Of a stretch of DNA of 42,509 nt, positions 42,362-42,509 are shown one piece after another. A model generated the notes under the pieces. That model was not told where the DNA came from, searched no databases, and worked only from the letters and a program-made list of their open reading frames with translations. Source of the stretch: an uncultured Neglectibacter sp. Its GTDB lineage: Bacteria; Bacillota; Clostridia; Oscillospirales; Acutalibacteraceae. The stretch covers positions 1 to 42,509 of the forward strand of contig CANSKS010000023.1 of assembly GCA_947647615.1 (NCBI GenBank). The letters are read 5' to 3'. A program made the position numbers and the translations under genes. Positions within the stretch are counted from its first letter, which is position 1; each line of letters opens with the position of its first letter.

Positions 42362-42390
42362 ATAATGTATGAAATCCACCATTTTGTCAA
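42362..42390 (-). promoter_or_regulatory. promoter of the Ig-like protein cluster
   Basis: On the minus strand TTGACA (42390-42385), 17 bp, CATTAT (42367-42362); a TATAAT overlaps three bases further on. Transcription would start near 42355. Confidence 0.55.
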
Positions 42391-42465
42391 TAGAAAATCC
42401 CTCTTTTGTAAGGAATTTTTATGGAACTACAATACAGCTTTGCTTCTTTTCCATTTAAAAAACAG

Positions 42466-42494
42466 TGGACGTCCTGCCAAAGCTATGGTAGAAT
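42466..42494 (+). promoter_or_regulatory. plus-strand promoter leading out of the window
   Basis: TGGACG (42466-42471), 17 bp, TAGAAT (42489-42494), followed by AAGGAAGTG at the window end. A plus-strand gene probably begins just beyond the edge. Confidence 0.5.
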
Positions 42495-42509
42495 GAAGGC
42501 AAGGAAGTG

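Noticed and set aside
42034..42390. 118-codon minus-strand frame just upstream of the Ig-like paralog 2
   Set aside because: Its TTG start codon is also the -35 box of the cluster promoter, so the transcript would begin inside it. It also runs through the three-way-junction element. An SD-like GAGGGA and a hydrophobic start keep a small doubt.

Overview
The window looks like a chromosomal segment of a low-to-mid GC Gram-positive anaerobe, most likely a clostridial gut bacterium of the Oscillospirales/Ruminococcaceae type. This is an inference from several things: strong AGGAGG ribosome binding sites, frequent GTG/TTG starts, sigma-A promoters with 17-18 bp spacers, a DnaB-TilS-Hpt-FtsH gene order, a two-gene NifS/NifU module and a divergent second type II topoisomerase. 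I see no rRNA, tRNA, CRISPR array, phage genes or intact insertion sequence.

Left part (1-18 kb): a 65-bp tandem repeat at the window edge, a cysteine-rich protein of unknown function, and the convergent iron-sulfur pair iscS-iscU. Next comes a plus-strand housekeeping run: RNase J, the c-di-AMP phosphodiesterase GdpP, ribosomal protein L9, DnaB helicase, TilS, Hpt, FtsH and a ParE/ParC-like topoisomerase pair. The RNase J gene has its own consensus promoter and a leader of about 390 nt.

Middle part (18-31.4 kb), accessory in character: an Rpn-type nuclease/transposase with an in-frame 12-bp repeat; an autoregulated-looking HTH regulator plus MFS exporter; a small HxlR regulator; and a predicted zinc metalloprotease with paired CxxC motifs. 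A sugar-acid and redox group follows (KdgK-like kinase, 6-phosphogluconate dehydrogenase, LuxS, an MFS transporter whose N-terminus is frameshifted, two tandem atypical SDRs). Then a minus-strand operon carries a class II aldolase, a URO-D-family protein and a VOC protein.

Right part (31.4-39.2 kb): a complete minus-strand phosphate regulon, pstS-pstC-pstA-pstB-phoU-(EamA transporter)-phoB-phoR, headed by an 11-bp-spaced Pho-box-like repeat. The PstS-like protein has its two half-domains in swapped (circularly permuted) order. The EamA transporter inside the operon is unusual.

Right edge (39.2-42.5 kb): an AT-richer minus-strand cluster of small membrane-anchored or secreted proteins. It holds two paralogous Ig-like proteins, a secreted mini-protein whose start codon lacks one base, a polytopic membrane protein, and a small membrane gene broken by two single-base shifts. 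A candidate structured small RNA (promoter, three-way junction, T-tract) lies antisense to the leader of this cluster. The single-base lesions here and in the MFS gene may be real decay, phase variation or sequence errors. The sequence alone cannot decide.
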